A stretch of 64,000 nucleotides of DNA, taken from assembly GCF_029626145.1 (NCBI RefSeq), contig NZ_JARUBJ010000002.1, forward strand, positions 3,383,501-3,447,500. The letters are read 5' to 3'. This stretch comes from Micromonospora sp. WMMD961. Lineage in GTDB: Bacteria > Actinomycetota > Actinomycetes > Mycobacteriales > Micromonosporaceae. The stretch's first letter is position 1. The number at the start of each line of letters is the position of its first letter. Below are positions 24,795 to 34,286 of the stretch, in pieces. A model generated the notes under the pieces. It was not told where the DNA came from. It worked only from the letters and a program-made list of their open reading frames with translations, and ran no database searches. Both the position numbers and the translations under genes were made by a program.

Positions 24795-25457
24795 TCAGCG
24801 CTCGGCCAGCGGGGCGCTGTCCACCAGCTGCCGGGGTGACCGGGCGCCACCGAGGCTCTTCGCCTGGTACATGGCGGCGTCGGCGCGGCTGAGCGCTTCG
24901 GTGAGCTGGGCCGGGCCGGTCACCGGGGCGAGCCCGACGGAGGCGGTGACCCGGACGCTGCACCCGCTCAGCCGGATCGGCGCGGCGACGGTCTCGGCGA
25001 GACGGCGGGTGGAGTACTCGATCCAGCGCCGATCGACAGTGGGACTGGCGAGCAAGCCGGCGAACTCGTCCCCGCCGAGGCGGGCAACGAGGTTGTCCCC
25101 GGCGAAGCCGGCGAGTCGCTCGGCCACACTGATCAGCACCTGATCACCGGCGGCGTGCCCGTACCTGTCGTTGATCTGCTTGAAGTCGTCGAGATCGAGC
25201 ACCACGGCGATCAACGGCTGGCCGGCCGCGTCGGTGAGCAGGGCGGCGGCCAGGCGGTAGAAGGCACGTCGGTTGGGCAGCCCGGTGAGGGGGTCGTGAC
25301 TGGCGGCGTGGCGTTCGGCGGCGAGCTCGGCCTGGAGATGCTCGATCTCGCACTCGGCGCGGACCGCCCGGCGGCGTAGTTGCCAGGAGGAGAGCAGCGC
25401 ACCGGCCGCACAGATGCCGGAGGCGACACTCATCGGATCCGGCACGAACCCTCCCAT
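24795..25457 (-). CDS. GGDEF domain protein (predicted diguanylate cyclase)
   Basis: 220 residues from the ATG at 25457. One N-terminal hydrophobic stretch (about residues 10-24) may be a membrane anchor, followed by a helical EIEHLQAELAAERHAA segment and a GGDEF domain from residue 54 (HDPLTGLPNRRAF, LDLDDFKQINDRYGH, RLGGDEF at 126-132). The active-site GGDEF is exact, so c-di-GMP synthesis is likely. The RxxD inhibitory site five residues upstream is absent (GDNL), so feedback control is not expected. The frame extends to 25742, but that N-terminus is low complexity. Confidence 0.88.
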   Translation of the reverse strand: MGGFVPDPMSVASGICAAGALLSSWQLRRRAVRAECEIEHLQAELAAERHAASHDPLTGLPNRRAFYRLAAALLTDAAGQPLIAVVLDLDDFKQINDRYGHAAGDQVLISVAERLAGFAGDNLVARLGGDEFAGLLASPTVDRRWIEYSTRRLAETVAAPIRLSGCSVRVTASVGLAPVTGPAQLTEALSRADAAMYQAKSLGGARSPRQLVDSAPLAER

Positions 25458-25709
25458 CGCCGCGACCGCCTCCACCCCTCCGTCGACGCGGCGCGCCGCG
25501 TCGGGCCCAGTTTTGCCTGATGGTTGCCCCTGCGGGGGTAACTCAACGTGAACGGATGGGCACCGATCATGTGCGTTATCATGCTCGCCGTCCGGTGCAT
25601 ATGCAATAGCAGATGCACGTGCAGAACCGCCCGATGTCGATACCGCACCCCTCGCCGTCACCGCTCCTCCCACGGCCACCGGCGGGCTCGTGAGCAGAAA
25701 GACGCCTCC

Positions 25710-25949
25710 ATGCAGCAGCCACCCAATGGCGTACCGATCCATCAGTTGCCTCCGCTGAGCTGGCAGAAGAGCCGCCGTAGCAACCCGAGCGGCAACTGCG
25801 TCGAACTCGCCGAACTGCCCGGGGGAGCGGGCATCGCGGTTCGCAACTCACGGCACCCGGAGGGGCCGGCGCTGATCTACACAGTGGATGAGATCGCCGC
25901 CTTCGTGCTCGGCGCCCGGGACGGGGATTTCGACCATCTGATCAACTGA
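25710..25949 (+). CDS. DUF397 protein (partner of XRE regulator)
   Basis: 79 residues from the ATG at 25710. The DUF397 pattern is complete: LSWQKSRRSNPSGNCVELAE, GIAVRNSRHPEGPALIYTVD and EIAAFVLGARDGDFDHLI. In actinomycetes these small proteins are encoded next to WhiJ-type XRE/DUF5753 regulators and act as their antagonists or toxin-like partners in development. The cognate gene follows 140 nt downstream. The 252-nt gap upstream has GTGCAT and ATGCAC dyad elements (25592-25615 region) and no other gene. Confidence 0.9.
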   Translation: MQQPPNGVPIHQLPPLSWQKSRRSNPSGNCVELAELPGGAGIAVRNSRHPEGPALIYTVDEIAAFVLGARDGDFDHLIN

Positions 25950-26089
25950 CCGTCCCAGGTGGGGTCGTCCCGGAGACGGGACTGAATCACCGGCGCGGAG
26001 GAGTTCACCTCACTGTCGGTCCATGGCATGCTTACACGTCGGCCGGGCCAGGTACCCGACCGCGTGGGTCGGTGTCCGGAGGTCCGCAC

Positions 26090-26977
26090 GTGACGATGGT
26101 TCCCGCCGAGGGTGGCCCGACAACCGGGCCGACCGTGCTGCGCATGCTGCTCGGCGCCCAGTTGCGTCGCCTGCGGGAGGCCAGCGGGGTGACCCGCGAG
26201 GGTGCCGGCTGGGAGATCCGCTCCTCCGAATCGAAGATCAGTCGGATGGAGCTGGGCCGGGTCGGCTTCAAGGAGCGCGACGTCTCCGACCTGTTGACCC
26301 TCTACGGGGTCACCGAGGAGCACGAGCGCGAGGCGCTGCTGAAACTCGCCCGGGACGCCAACAGCCCTGGCTGGTGGCACCGCTACGGCGATGTGTTGCC
26401 GACCTGGTTCCAGTCGTACCTCGGCCTGGAGGCTGCTGCCGCGTTGATCCGCAGCTACGAGGTGCAGTTCGTGCCCGGCCTGTTGCAGACCAGGGACTAC
26501 GCCCGGGCGGTGGTGCTGCTCGGGCACGGTGCCGCGGATCCGGCCGAGATCGACCGGCGCGTCGCCCTGCGCATGCAGCGCCAGCAGCTACTTCACCGGG
26601 ACAACCCGCCGCAGCTCTGGGCCGTGGTGGACGAGGCGGCCCTGCGACGCCCGATCGGCGGCCCCGCGGTCATGCGCGGCCAGCTCGCCGCCCTCATCGA
26701 GGCGACCAAGTCGCCCAACATCCGGCTCCAGGTCATCCCGTTCGCCGCCGGTGGTCACGCCGCCGCCGGGGGTGCCTTCACCATCCTGCGCTTCGGTGAC
26801 CAGGAGTTGCCCGACATCGTCTACATCGAACAGCTCACCAGCGCCCTCTATCTCGACAAGCGTGACGACCTGGATTACTACGCGGTGGCCATGGAGCGGC
26901 TCTGCGTCGAGGCCGAGCCGCCGGAGCGTACCCCGGAGATCCTCGGCCGGCTGCTGGACGACCTCTACCCGGCCTGA
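26090..26977 (+). CDS. XRE-DUF5753 transcriptional regulator (WhiJ/BldB-system type)
   Basis: 295 residues from the GTG at 26090, chosen for the GGAGG site at 26077-26081. An N-terminal HTH (LGAQLRRLREASGVTREGAG, SSESKISRMELGRVGFKERD) is followed by a DUF5753 domain with NSPGWWHRYGDVLPTWFQSY, VQFVPGLLQTRDYARAV, NIRLQVIPFAAGGHAA and QLTSALYLDKRDDLDYYAVA. This pairing with DUF397 is a common actinomycete module tied to morphological development and antibiotic production. The regulated promoters are unknown. Confidence 0.92.
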   Translation: MTMVPAEGGPTTGPTVLRMLLGAQLRRLREASGVTREGAGWEIRSSESKISRMELGRVGFKERDVSDLLTLYGVTEEHEREALLKLARDANSPGWWHRYGDVLPTWFQSYLGLEAAAALIRSYEVQFVPGLLQTRDYARAVVLLGHGAADPAEIDRRVALRMQRQQLLHRDNPPQLWAVVDEAALRRPIGGPAVMRGQLAALIEATKSPNIRLQVIPFAAGGHAAAGGAFTILRFGDQELPDIVYIEQLTSALYLDKRDDLDYYAVAMERLCVEAEPPERTPEILGRLLDDLYPA

Positions 26978-27008
26978 CCGCCGACGCGGCCTGACCGCAG
27001 GCATCGTA

Positions 27009-27038
27009 TTGACCGACGCCAACCAGTCGGGTTAGCCT
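27009..27038 (+). promoter_or_regulatory. sigma-70-type promoter of lacI-type gene
   Basis: TTGACC (27009-27014), 18 nt, then TAGCCT (27033-27038) is a good housekeeping promoter fit. Transcription would start within the operator pair directly downstream, giving a short leader before the GTG. Confidence 0.55.
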
Positions 27039-27070
27039 CTGTATCGATACAGTCTGAATCGATACAGAGG
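27037..27070. promoter_or_regulatory. tandem LacI operators
   Basis: CTGTATCGATACAG (27039-27052, perfect palindrome) and CTGAATCGATACAG (27054-27067, one mismatch pair) lie head to tail 15 bp apart. Together they form a 34-bp larger dyad with CCTCTGTATCGAT and ATCGATACAGAGG arms. They overlap the expected transcription start of the LacI-family gene, so autorepression is very likely. Confidence 0.8.
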
Positions 27071-27077
27071 GGTGCCG

Positions 27078-28142
27078 GTGAAGCCAACACTGCAAGCCGT
27101 GGCGGACGCCGTCGGCGTCTCCCGCAGCACCGTGTCCAACGCCTACAGCCGCCCCGACCAACTCTCCGCCACTCTGCGCAAGCGGATCCTGGACGCCGCG
27201 CGCCAACTCGGCTACCCCGGTCCCAACCCCACCGCGCGTTCCCTTCGCCGCGGTTTCGTCGGGTCGATCGGGGTGCTGTTCACCTCCCAACTGTCGTACG
27301 CCTTCACCGACCCGTTCGCCGTCCGCTTCCTCGCCGGGGTCGGCGAGGCAGCCGAGCGGCACGGCACCAGCATGTTGCTGGTGCCGCTGCCCACGGCGGT
27401 CACCGATGCCCGGCGGGCGGTGGAGAACGCCGCCGTGGACGGGTTCTGTGTCTACTGCGTCGCCGACGAGGAGTGGGCGCTGGACGTGATCCGGGCACGA
27501 GGGCTGCCGTTCGTCAGCACCGCTCCGCGCGAGGGCGCGGGGCCCGACGAGCGCTACGTCGGTATCGACGAGCGGGCGGCCGCGCGCAGCGCCGCCGCTC
27601 ACGTGGCGGGCCTCGGTCACCGCCGTGTGGCGTTGCTCGCCGACTCCGTGCTGCCGGACGCCCCGGCCGGCCCGCTCACAGTGGCCGGGGTGCAACAGAT
27701 TCCGCACCCCACCACCCGGGGTCGACTCAGCGGCTTCGCGGACGCGTTCGCCGAGGTCGGCGTCGACTGGGCCGGGTTGACCCTGCTCAACGCCCCGGGC
27801 AACAGCCGTCAGGCGGCCGCCGCGGCCGTCGCCGGGCTGTTCGACCAACCCGACGCCCCGACCGCCGTGCTGGCCGGCTCCGACGTCCTCGCGCTCGGCG
27901 TGCTGGACGCCCTGGTCGCGCGCCCGGCCGGTGACCGTCCACCCGTCTCGGTGACCGGTTTCGACGACGTCCCGGAGGCCGCCGCCGCCGGCCTCACCAC
28001 CGTCCGGCAGCCCGCCGAGGAGAAGGGCCGCATCGCCGCCGAACTGCTGCTCGACCCGCCCGCGGACGCGGCGGACGGTCATGTCTTGCTACCCACCGCA
28101 CTCGTCGTCCGGGACTCCACCGGACCTGTCCCGAGGAGTTGA
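27078..28142 (+). CDS. LacI family transcriptional regulator
   Basis: 354 residues from the GTG at 27078 (AGAGGGG site at 27066-27072); the GTG at 27072 is in frame but inside that site. The N-terminal HTH reads TLQAVADAVGVSRSTVSNAY with hinge helix NPTARSLRRG, and a periplasmic-binding-like ligand domain follows (VGSIGVLFTSQL, AVDGFCVYCV, RRVALLADS, VLAGSDVLALGVLDAL, VTGFDDVPEAAAAGLTTVRQ). No sugar gene is next to it, so it may act in trans besides controlling itself. The short ORF two bases downstream is likely cotranscribed. Confidence 0.92.
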   Translation: MKPTLQAVADAVGVSRSTVSNAYSRPDQLSATLRKRILDAARQLGYPGPNPTARSLRRGFVGSIGVLFTSQLSYAFTDPFAVRFLAGVGEAAERHGTSMLLVPLPTAVTDARRAVENAAVDGFCVYCVADEEWALDVIRARGLPFVSTAPREGAGPDERYVGIDERAAARSAAAHVAGLGHRRVALLADSVLPDAPAGPLTVAGVQQIPHPTTRGRLSGFADAFAEVGVDWAGLTLLNAPGNSRQAAAAAVAGLFDQPDAPTAVLAGSDVLALGVLDALVARPAGDRPPVSVTGFDDVPEAAAAGLTTVRQPAEEKGRIAAELLLDPPADAADGHVLLPTALVVRDSTGPVPRS

Positions 28143-28144
28143 CC

Positions 28145-28348
28145 ATGGAACTTCCCACCGGATACATCACCGCCCTCGACGCGGTGAACCGTCACGTGAA
28201 CTCGGCCCGACCGGATGCCCCGGTGCGGATCGAGCGGGTCCGCCGGGCTCGGTTCGACCCGACTCGGCAGGCCGCCGCCGTGGCCCTGCGCCGGCTCGCC
28301 GACCGCATCCAGCCGCGCCCGCTGCCCGCCACGCCGCGCTGCTCCTGA
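28145..28348 (+). CDS. small basic hypothetical protein
   Basis: 67 residues starting at an ATG two bases after the lacI-type stop, with the GAGGAG ribosome site inside the end of that gene. It reads MELPTGYITALDAVNRHVNS, followed by an arginine-rich helical part ending in RPLPATPRCS. No family was recognised. Tight spacing suggests cotranscription with the regulator. It is plausible as a real gene because the codon pattern fits and a ribosome site is present, but no function can be offered. Confidence 0.6.
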   Translation: MELPTGYITALDAVNRHVNSARPDAPVRIERVRRARFDPTRQAAAVALRRLADRIQPRPLPATPRCS

Positions 28349-28446
28349 CCCGCGCGAAACTCATTCGGGCACGGATGGGACGAACAGTGTGTGGCCGGAC
28401 ACGGAGGGTGGTCGAGTGGGGCTCGGCCAGGCAGACTGGTGAAGCC

Positions 28447-29904
<1,458 letters not shown>

Positions 29905-29937
29905 TACCTGCGTCTATGCCGCTGGCATGATGTCCCG

Positions 29938-30579
29938 ATGCGGACACGTCTGATCTTCGTGCGACACGGCGAGTCGCTCCACCAACTCGAAGGAATCGTG
30001 GGCGGACCACGCGGTTGCCGGGGCCTCACCGCTCTCGGCCACGAACAGGCACACGATCTCGCCAAACGGCTCACCGGAGAGGTCGCCGCCGACCGACCCG
30101 TGGCGGTCTACTCGTCCGTGCTGCGCAGGGCCGTCGAGACAGCGCAACCGGTCGCCACCGCGTTCGGCGTCCGGCCCGTTGCCGACTGTGGCCTGTGCAC
30201 CTGGCACACACCCCCGTACGCCGACGGCCTGCCGACCGCCCGCTTCCGCACCGAACACGCGGTGGCCGGTGGGGGTGTGTTCCGGCCGTTCGAGGAGGGC
30301 AACGAGAGCTGGGCCGAACTGGTGGTCCGGGTCAGCCGGGCGATCATGGAGATCGCCCATCGGCACCGGGGCTCCACGGTGGTCCTGGTCGGCCACAGCG
30401 AGACCGTCGAGGGTGCGTTCCACGCGCTCGGCGCGCAGCCGGTATTCCGGGCGTTCGACCTGGACGTGCCCCCGGCCTCGATCACCGAGTGGACCAGCGA
30501 CCACGACCCCGGCGGGTGGCCACCGGCCCGCTGGACGCTCCGTCGCTTCGCCGACACCGGGGGGTGGCCCAGAGCGTGA
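29938..30579 (+). CDS. histidine phosphatase family protein
   Basis: 213 residues. The catalytic RHGES motif lies at about residues 9-13 (LIFVRHGESLHQLEG), followed by TALGHEQAHDLAKRL, the SSVLRRAVETAQPVA strand and the second catalytic His in VVLVGHSETVEGAFHALG. Phosphoglycerate-mutase-like phosphatases of this type act on small phosphorylated metabolites; the substrate is unknown. It starts 33 nt after the kinase stop and may share its transcript. Confidence 0.9.
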   Translation: MRTRLIFVRHGESLHQLEGIVGGPRGCRGLTALGHEQAHDLAKRLTGEVAADRPVAVYSSVLRRAVETAQPVATAFGVRPVADCGLCTWHTPPYADGLPTARFRTEHAVAGGGVFRPFEEGNESWAELVVRVSRAIMEIAHRHRGSTVVLVGHSETVEGAFHALGAQPVFRAFDLDVPPASITEWTSDHDPGGWPPARWTLRRFADTGGWPRA

Positions 30580-30681
30580 TCCCAGCGTGCCGTCGCGGAC
30601 CGGTGCACGGTGTCCACCCCGTTCGACGTCGCCGGCACGGCGTTTCCGTCCACCTGCTCCCGCCGGTCGTAGTCTCACCGG

Positions 30682-31557
30682 ATGACGACAACGCAGACGC
30701 ACACCCTCGCCGTGCCCGGCGTCGACCTGGTCTACGACGTCCGAGGCCCGTTGCCCCCGTCCGGTGGGCACCCCGTGCTGCTCATGATCGGCCAACCGAT
30801 GACGGCGGAGGGCTTCACCGCGCTCGCCCCGCAGTTCACCGACCGTACCGTCGTCACCTACGACCCGCGCGGGCTGGGCCGCAGTGTCCGCACGGACGGC
30901 CGGACCGACCACACGCCGCAGCAGCAGGCGGCCGACCTGCACCTGCTGGTCGAGGCGCTCGGCGCCGGTCCGGTCGACGTGTTCGCCAGCAGCGGCGGTG
31001 CGGTGACGGCACTCGACCTCGTCGCGACGTATCCCGGCGACGTCGTCACGTTGGTGGCGCACGAACCGCCGATCAACGCGGTGCTTCCCGACGCCGACGC
31101 CGCCGAGCGCGCCCGTGCCGGGTTCTACGACGCGTACCAGGTGAAGGGGGCCGGGGCCGGCATGGCCGCCTTCATCGTGATGACGTCGTGGCAGGGCGAG
31201 TTCACCGATGCCTACTTCGCCCAGCCCACGCCCGACCCGGCGATGTTCGGCCTGTCGACCGAGGACGACGGCACCCGCGACGACCCGCTGCTGTCGAAGA
31301 ACTCGTGGGCGGTCACCGACTACCGGCCGGACGCGAGCCTGCTCAGCGCGGCACCGACCCGGATCGTCATCGCGGTCGGGGAGGAGTCGGCGGGGACGTA
31401 CACCGCGCGGACCGCCCTCGGCATGGCGGCCGTGCTCGGTCAGGAGGCCGTGGTGTTCCCCAGTCACCACGGCGGTTTCCTCGGCGCTGAGTTCGGTTAC
31501 GCGGGCAAGCCCGAGGAGTTCGCGGCACGGCTGCGGGAGGTGCTGGACGCCGGCTGA
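30682..31557 (+). CDS. alpha/beta hydrolase
   Basis: 291 residues with a complete alpha/beta hydrolase core: HPVLLMIGQPMTAEGF, VVTYDPRGLGRS, nucleophile-elbow VDVFASSGGAVTALDLVA (Ser in A-S-S-G-G) and a late VVFPSHHGGFLGAEFGYAGK holding the catalytic His. This subgroup includes putative esterases and epoxide-hydrolase relatives; the substrate is unknown. It is convergent with the DinB-family gene. Confidence 0.9.
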   Translation: MTTTQTHTLAVPGVDLVYDVRGPLPPSGGHPVLLMIGQPMTAEGFTALAPQFTDRTVVTYDPRGLGRSVRTDGRTDHTPQQQAADLHLLVEALGAGPVDVFASSGGAVTALDLVATYPGDVVTLVAHEPPINAVLPDADAAERARAGFYDAYQVKGAGAGMAAFIVMTSWQGEFTDAYFAQPTPDPAMFGLSTEDDGTRDDPLLSKNSWAVTDYRPDASLLSAAPTRIVIAVGEESAGTYTARTALGMAAVLGQEAVVFPSHHGGFLGAEFGYAGKPEEFAARLREVLDAG

Positions 31558-31568
31558 CCGGGGTTGGG

Positions 31569-32075
31569 TTACCCGCGCTGCTCGCTCAGGATCTGCTCGC
31601 GCAGGATCTCGGCGTGCCCGCAGTGCTGGGCCAACTCGCGCAGCACGTGCAGGTACACCCACCGCAGCGGCAGCGGGCCACGCCGGTTGCCGCGCAGCAC
31701 GTCGTCCAGACCGAGCGAGGACGTCGCGACACGGGACGCCTCGCAGGCCTCGCGGTGTGCCCGCTGGACGCTGGCGATCGTGTCGCCGTCGTCGAGGATG
31801 AACGACTCGTCCGGCGTCGCGGGGATGCCGATCTCGGCGCGGGACCGGCAGGTGACGGCCTCGTCGAACCAGACCTTCTCCACGAACGCGGCGTGCTTCA
31901 CCAGACCCAGCAGCGTGGTGCGGGACGGCACCAACGAGCGGCGCGCCTGCTCCTCGGTCAGCCCGTCCAGGGAGTCGTTGAGCGCCCTGCGGTGCTCGTC
32001 GATGAACGCCTCGAACTGCGCCTGGGCCGACTGGTCGACCACGTCGTCGGCGAAGGTTCCCGGAAAGGAAGTCAT
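31569..32075 (-). CDS. DinB-fold (DUF664) family protein
   Basis: 168 residues of the DinB four-helix-bundle family: FEAFIDEHRRALNDSLDGLT, ARRSLVPSRTTLLGLVKHAA, FVEKVWFDEAV and LRELAQHCGHAEILREQI. The three metal-ligand histidines fit LVKHAAF and QHCGHAE. In actinomycetes such proteins are often thiol-dependent (mycothiol or bacillithiol) transferases. A specific reaction cannot be assigned. Confidence 0.9.
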   Translation of the reverse strand: MTSFPGTFADDVVDQSAQAQFEAFIDEHRRALNDSLDGLTEEQARRSLVPSRTTLLGLVKHAAFVEKVWFDEAVTCRSRAEIGIPATPDESFILDDGDTIASVQRAHREACEASRVATSSLGLDDVLRGNRRGPLPLRWVYLHVLRELAQHCGHAEILREQILSEQRG

Positions 32076-32121
32076 CCGCGAAGCATTTCAAGATCGTGGG
32101 AGGCGCGCAAACACCACACGC

Positions 32122-32562
32122 TCAGCCGAACGAGGTGAGCGCGCCGCGCTCGTCGAAGCGGGCCGTGCCCGCCCAGGCGATCTCCCAGCGGTTGCCCTCC
32201 GGGTCCGCGATGTAGCCGGAGCGCCCACCCCAGGGCCGGTCGGTCGGCTCCGCCACCACCGTCGCGCCCACCCCGACCGCCGCGGCGAAAGCCGTGTCGA
32301 CCTGCTCGCGGCTGTCGACGTTGCAGGCCAGGGTGACGCCGGACCAGCCACCGGCCGGGGCGGGCGCGCCCGGCGCCGCCTCGGCGGCCAGCTCCGGCAG
32401 CGGGTAGAGCGCGAACAGGACGCCACCGAGCAGGAAGGCCGACCAGCCGTCGTCACTGGCCGGCAGCTCGGGCCACCCCAGCGACCGGTAGAACGACCGC
32501 AGCGTCACGATGTCGCGTGCTCCCAGCGTGACCACGGACAGTCGGGAGGGGACGGTGCTCAT
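32122..32562 (-). CDS. VOC family protein
   Basis: 146 residues from the ATG at 32562, beginning MSTVPSRLSVVTLGARDIVT. Features include LRSFYRSLGWPELPASDDGW, AFLLGGVLFALYPLPELA and GRSGYIADPEGNRWEIAWA, all typical of glyoxalase-like VOC proteins. It is 46 nt upstream of the DinB gene on the same strand and may be cotranscribed. The longer start at 32598 has no conserved sequence. Confidence 0.9.
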   Translation of the reverse strand: MSTVPSRLSVVTLGARDIVTLRSFYRSLGWPELPASDDGWSAFLLGGVLFALYPLPELAAEAAPGAPAPAGGWSGVTLACNVDSREQVDTAFAAAVGVGATVVAEPTDRPWGGRSGYIADPEGNRWEIAWAGTARFDERGALTSFG

Positions 32563-32690
32563 CAGCTGATCCTGCCCCCAACGTACGACACACGCCACGC
32601 CTCGTCGTCCAGCCGGCCTCGCCCCTGGACCCTCCTCGTGCCGATGGCGGTCGCCCTACGCTAGGCGGCGGTCCGACGCCGCCAGCCCGT

Positions 32691-33473
32691 TCAACCGAGG
32701 CTGACGCGGACCGACTCGCCCGGCTCGGTGCCCGCACGCCCGGCGACCTCGCCTTCCGGCGTCCACACCCCCGACCGCCCGGCCGTCTCGGTGTAGCCAC
32801 CGCCGGTCGCGCCGGCGAAGCTGGCCACCGCCACCCAGACCCGGTGGGCGGCGATGATCCGCTGCGCCCGCTGGTCGATCACGGCGGCGTCGCGCGCGGC
32901 CTCCACGACACCCGCCGCGTAGACGTCGATCCCGAGCGCCGCCGTCCGCTCCGCGTGGGCGACGACGCCGGTGTCCTTGCAGACCGCCAACCCGAGCCGC
33001 CAACCGTCCACATCGAGCACGACCGGCGCGTCGCCCGGCCGGAACCGGCGGGCCTCCGCGTCCCCCAGCCACATCTTGCGGTACGCCACCGTCACGCCGG
33101 CCCCGGTCACCGCCAGCACCGCAATGTGGTCGCCCGCGACCGGCGCACCGGCCAGCGCCAGCGCCCCCGTCCCGGCGCACGCCTCGACCAGCGGCGTCAA
33201 CCGCGGATCGTCCACCGACACGACCGGCGCGTCCAACTCGTACCCGGTCAGCGACAGCTCCGGAAAGACCACCACCCGGGCGCGCGCCGCCCGGACCGCG
33301 GCGGCGTGCGCCCGCGCGTTCGCCGCGACATCCAGGGGTACGCACAGCGGCTGCGCCACCGCGAGCCGTAGCGGGGTGCGGTTTTCCGCACCCCCACCGG
33401 TGGGGTCGACCCGCGTGGCCGGGCGGTCGTCCTCATGGTCGACTCTCAGGATCGCTTCGTACGGTGGGGGCAT
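32691..33473 (-). CDS. carbon-nitrogen hydrolase (nitrilase superfamily)
   Basis: 260 residues from the ATG at 33473. The Glu-Lys-Cys triad is visible: VVFPELSLTGYE, VAYRKMWLGDAE and LGLAVCKDTGVV. The domain starts at LRLAVAQPLCVPL, some 35 residues after the start, so the real start is uncertain, but no other ATG or GTG lies in frame between. Amide or nitrile hydrolysis is expected, substrate unknown. The ATG overlaps the opposite-strand DedA ATG within one CATG. Confidence 0.85.
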   Translation of the reverse strand: MPPPYEAILRVDHEDDRPATRVDPTGGGAENRTPLRLAVAQPLCVPLDVAANARAHAAAVRAARARVVVFPELSLTGYELDAPVVSVDDPRLTPLVEACAGTGALALAGAPVAGDHIAVLAVTGAGVTVAYRKMWLGDAEARRFRPGDAPVVLDVDGWRLGLAVCKDTGVVAHAERTAALGIDVYAAGVVEAARDAAVIDQRAQRIIAAHRVWVAVASFAGATGGGYTETAGRSGVWTPEGEVAGRAGTEPGESVRVSLG

Positions 33474-34254
33474 GATTCGAACGTCCCACGCCGTGCTCGT
33501 CACCGGAACCCCCACCGCCGCAGCGGAACCGCCGCAGGGCGGGATCGTCGGTTACGTCACCGACCTGGTGGAACGGCTCGGCGGCCCCGGTGCCGGCCTG
33601 GCGGTCGCGCTGGAGAACCTGTTCCCGCCGATCCCCAGCGAGGTGATCCTGCCGCTGGCCGGTTTCGTCGCCGCGCAGGGACGGATGAGTCTGGTCGGTG
33701 CGATCTTCTGGACCACGCTCGGCTCGGTGGTGGGTGCCCTCGCGCTCTACCTGATCGGCGCTTCGCTGGGGCGCGACCGGATGCGCGCCATCGCGGCCCG
33801 GCTGCCGCTGGTGAAGCTCGCCGACGTGGACCGGACCGAGGCGTGGTTCATCCGGCACGGCGTGAAAGCCGTCTTCTTCGGGCGGATGATCCCGATCTTC
33901 CGGAGCCTGATCTCCGTTCCGGCCGGGGTGGAGCGGATGCCCGTCGCCACGTTCCTGATCTACACCACGCTGGGCAGCCTGATCTGGAACAGCACGTTCG
34001 TGCTCGCCGGCTACTTCCTCGGCGACAACTGGCACCTCGTCGAGGGCTACGCCGGCATGCTCCAGAAGGTGGTGATCGTGGTCTGCGTCGCGGCGGCCGC
34101 CTGGTTCGTCGGGTCCCGCATCCTGCGTGCCCGTCGCGCGGCGCGGAACCCCGAACCGGCCGAACCCGAGCAGAGCGCGCTCGCCGGTGTGCCCGACCCG
34201 GCCGGTCGCGGCACCCTCTACCGCAGCGGATCGTGGGCCTCGGACGAGCGCTAG
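33472..34254 (+). CDS. DedA family membrane protein
   Basis: 260 residues. DedA/SNARE-associated features: ENLFPPIPSEVILPLAGFVA (re-entrant loop), LGSVVGALALYLIGASLGRD, AVFFGRMIPIFRSLISVPAG (the conserved F-x-R-x-x-P-x-x-R motif), and a final helix VVIVVCVAAAAWFVGSR with a basic tail. Relatives act in lipid flipping and proton-driven membrane homeostasis. A GGTGGGGG site precedes the ATG. A later start near YVTDLVERLGGPG is possible because the first 25 residues are not typical. Confidence 0.92.
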   Translation: MIRTSHAVLVTGTPTAAAEPPQGGIVGYVTDLVERLGGPGAGLAVALENLFPPIPSEVILPLAGFVAAQGRMSLVGAIFWTTLGSVVGALALYLIGASLGRDRMRAIAARLPLVKLADVDRTEAWFIRHGVKAVFFGRMIPIFRSLISVPAGVERMPVATFLIYTTLGSLIWNSTFVLAGYFLGDNWHLVEGYAGMLQKVVIVVCVAAAAWFVGSRILRARRAARNPEPAEPEQSALAGVPDPAGRGTLYRSGSWASDER

Positions 34255-34286
34255 CGACCGCAGCGCAACGGGGGGGCGGATTCACC

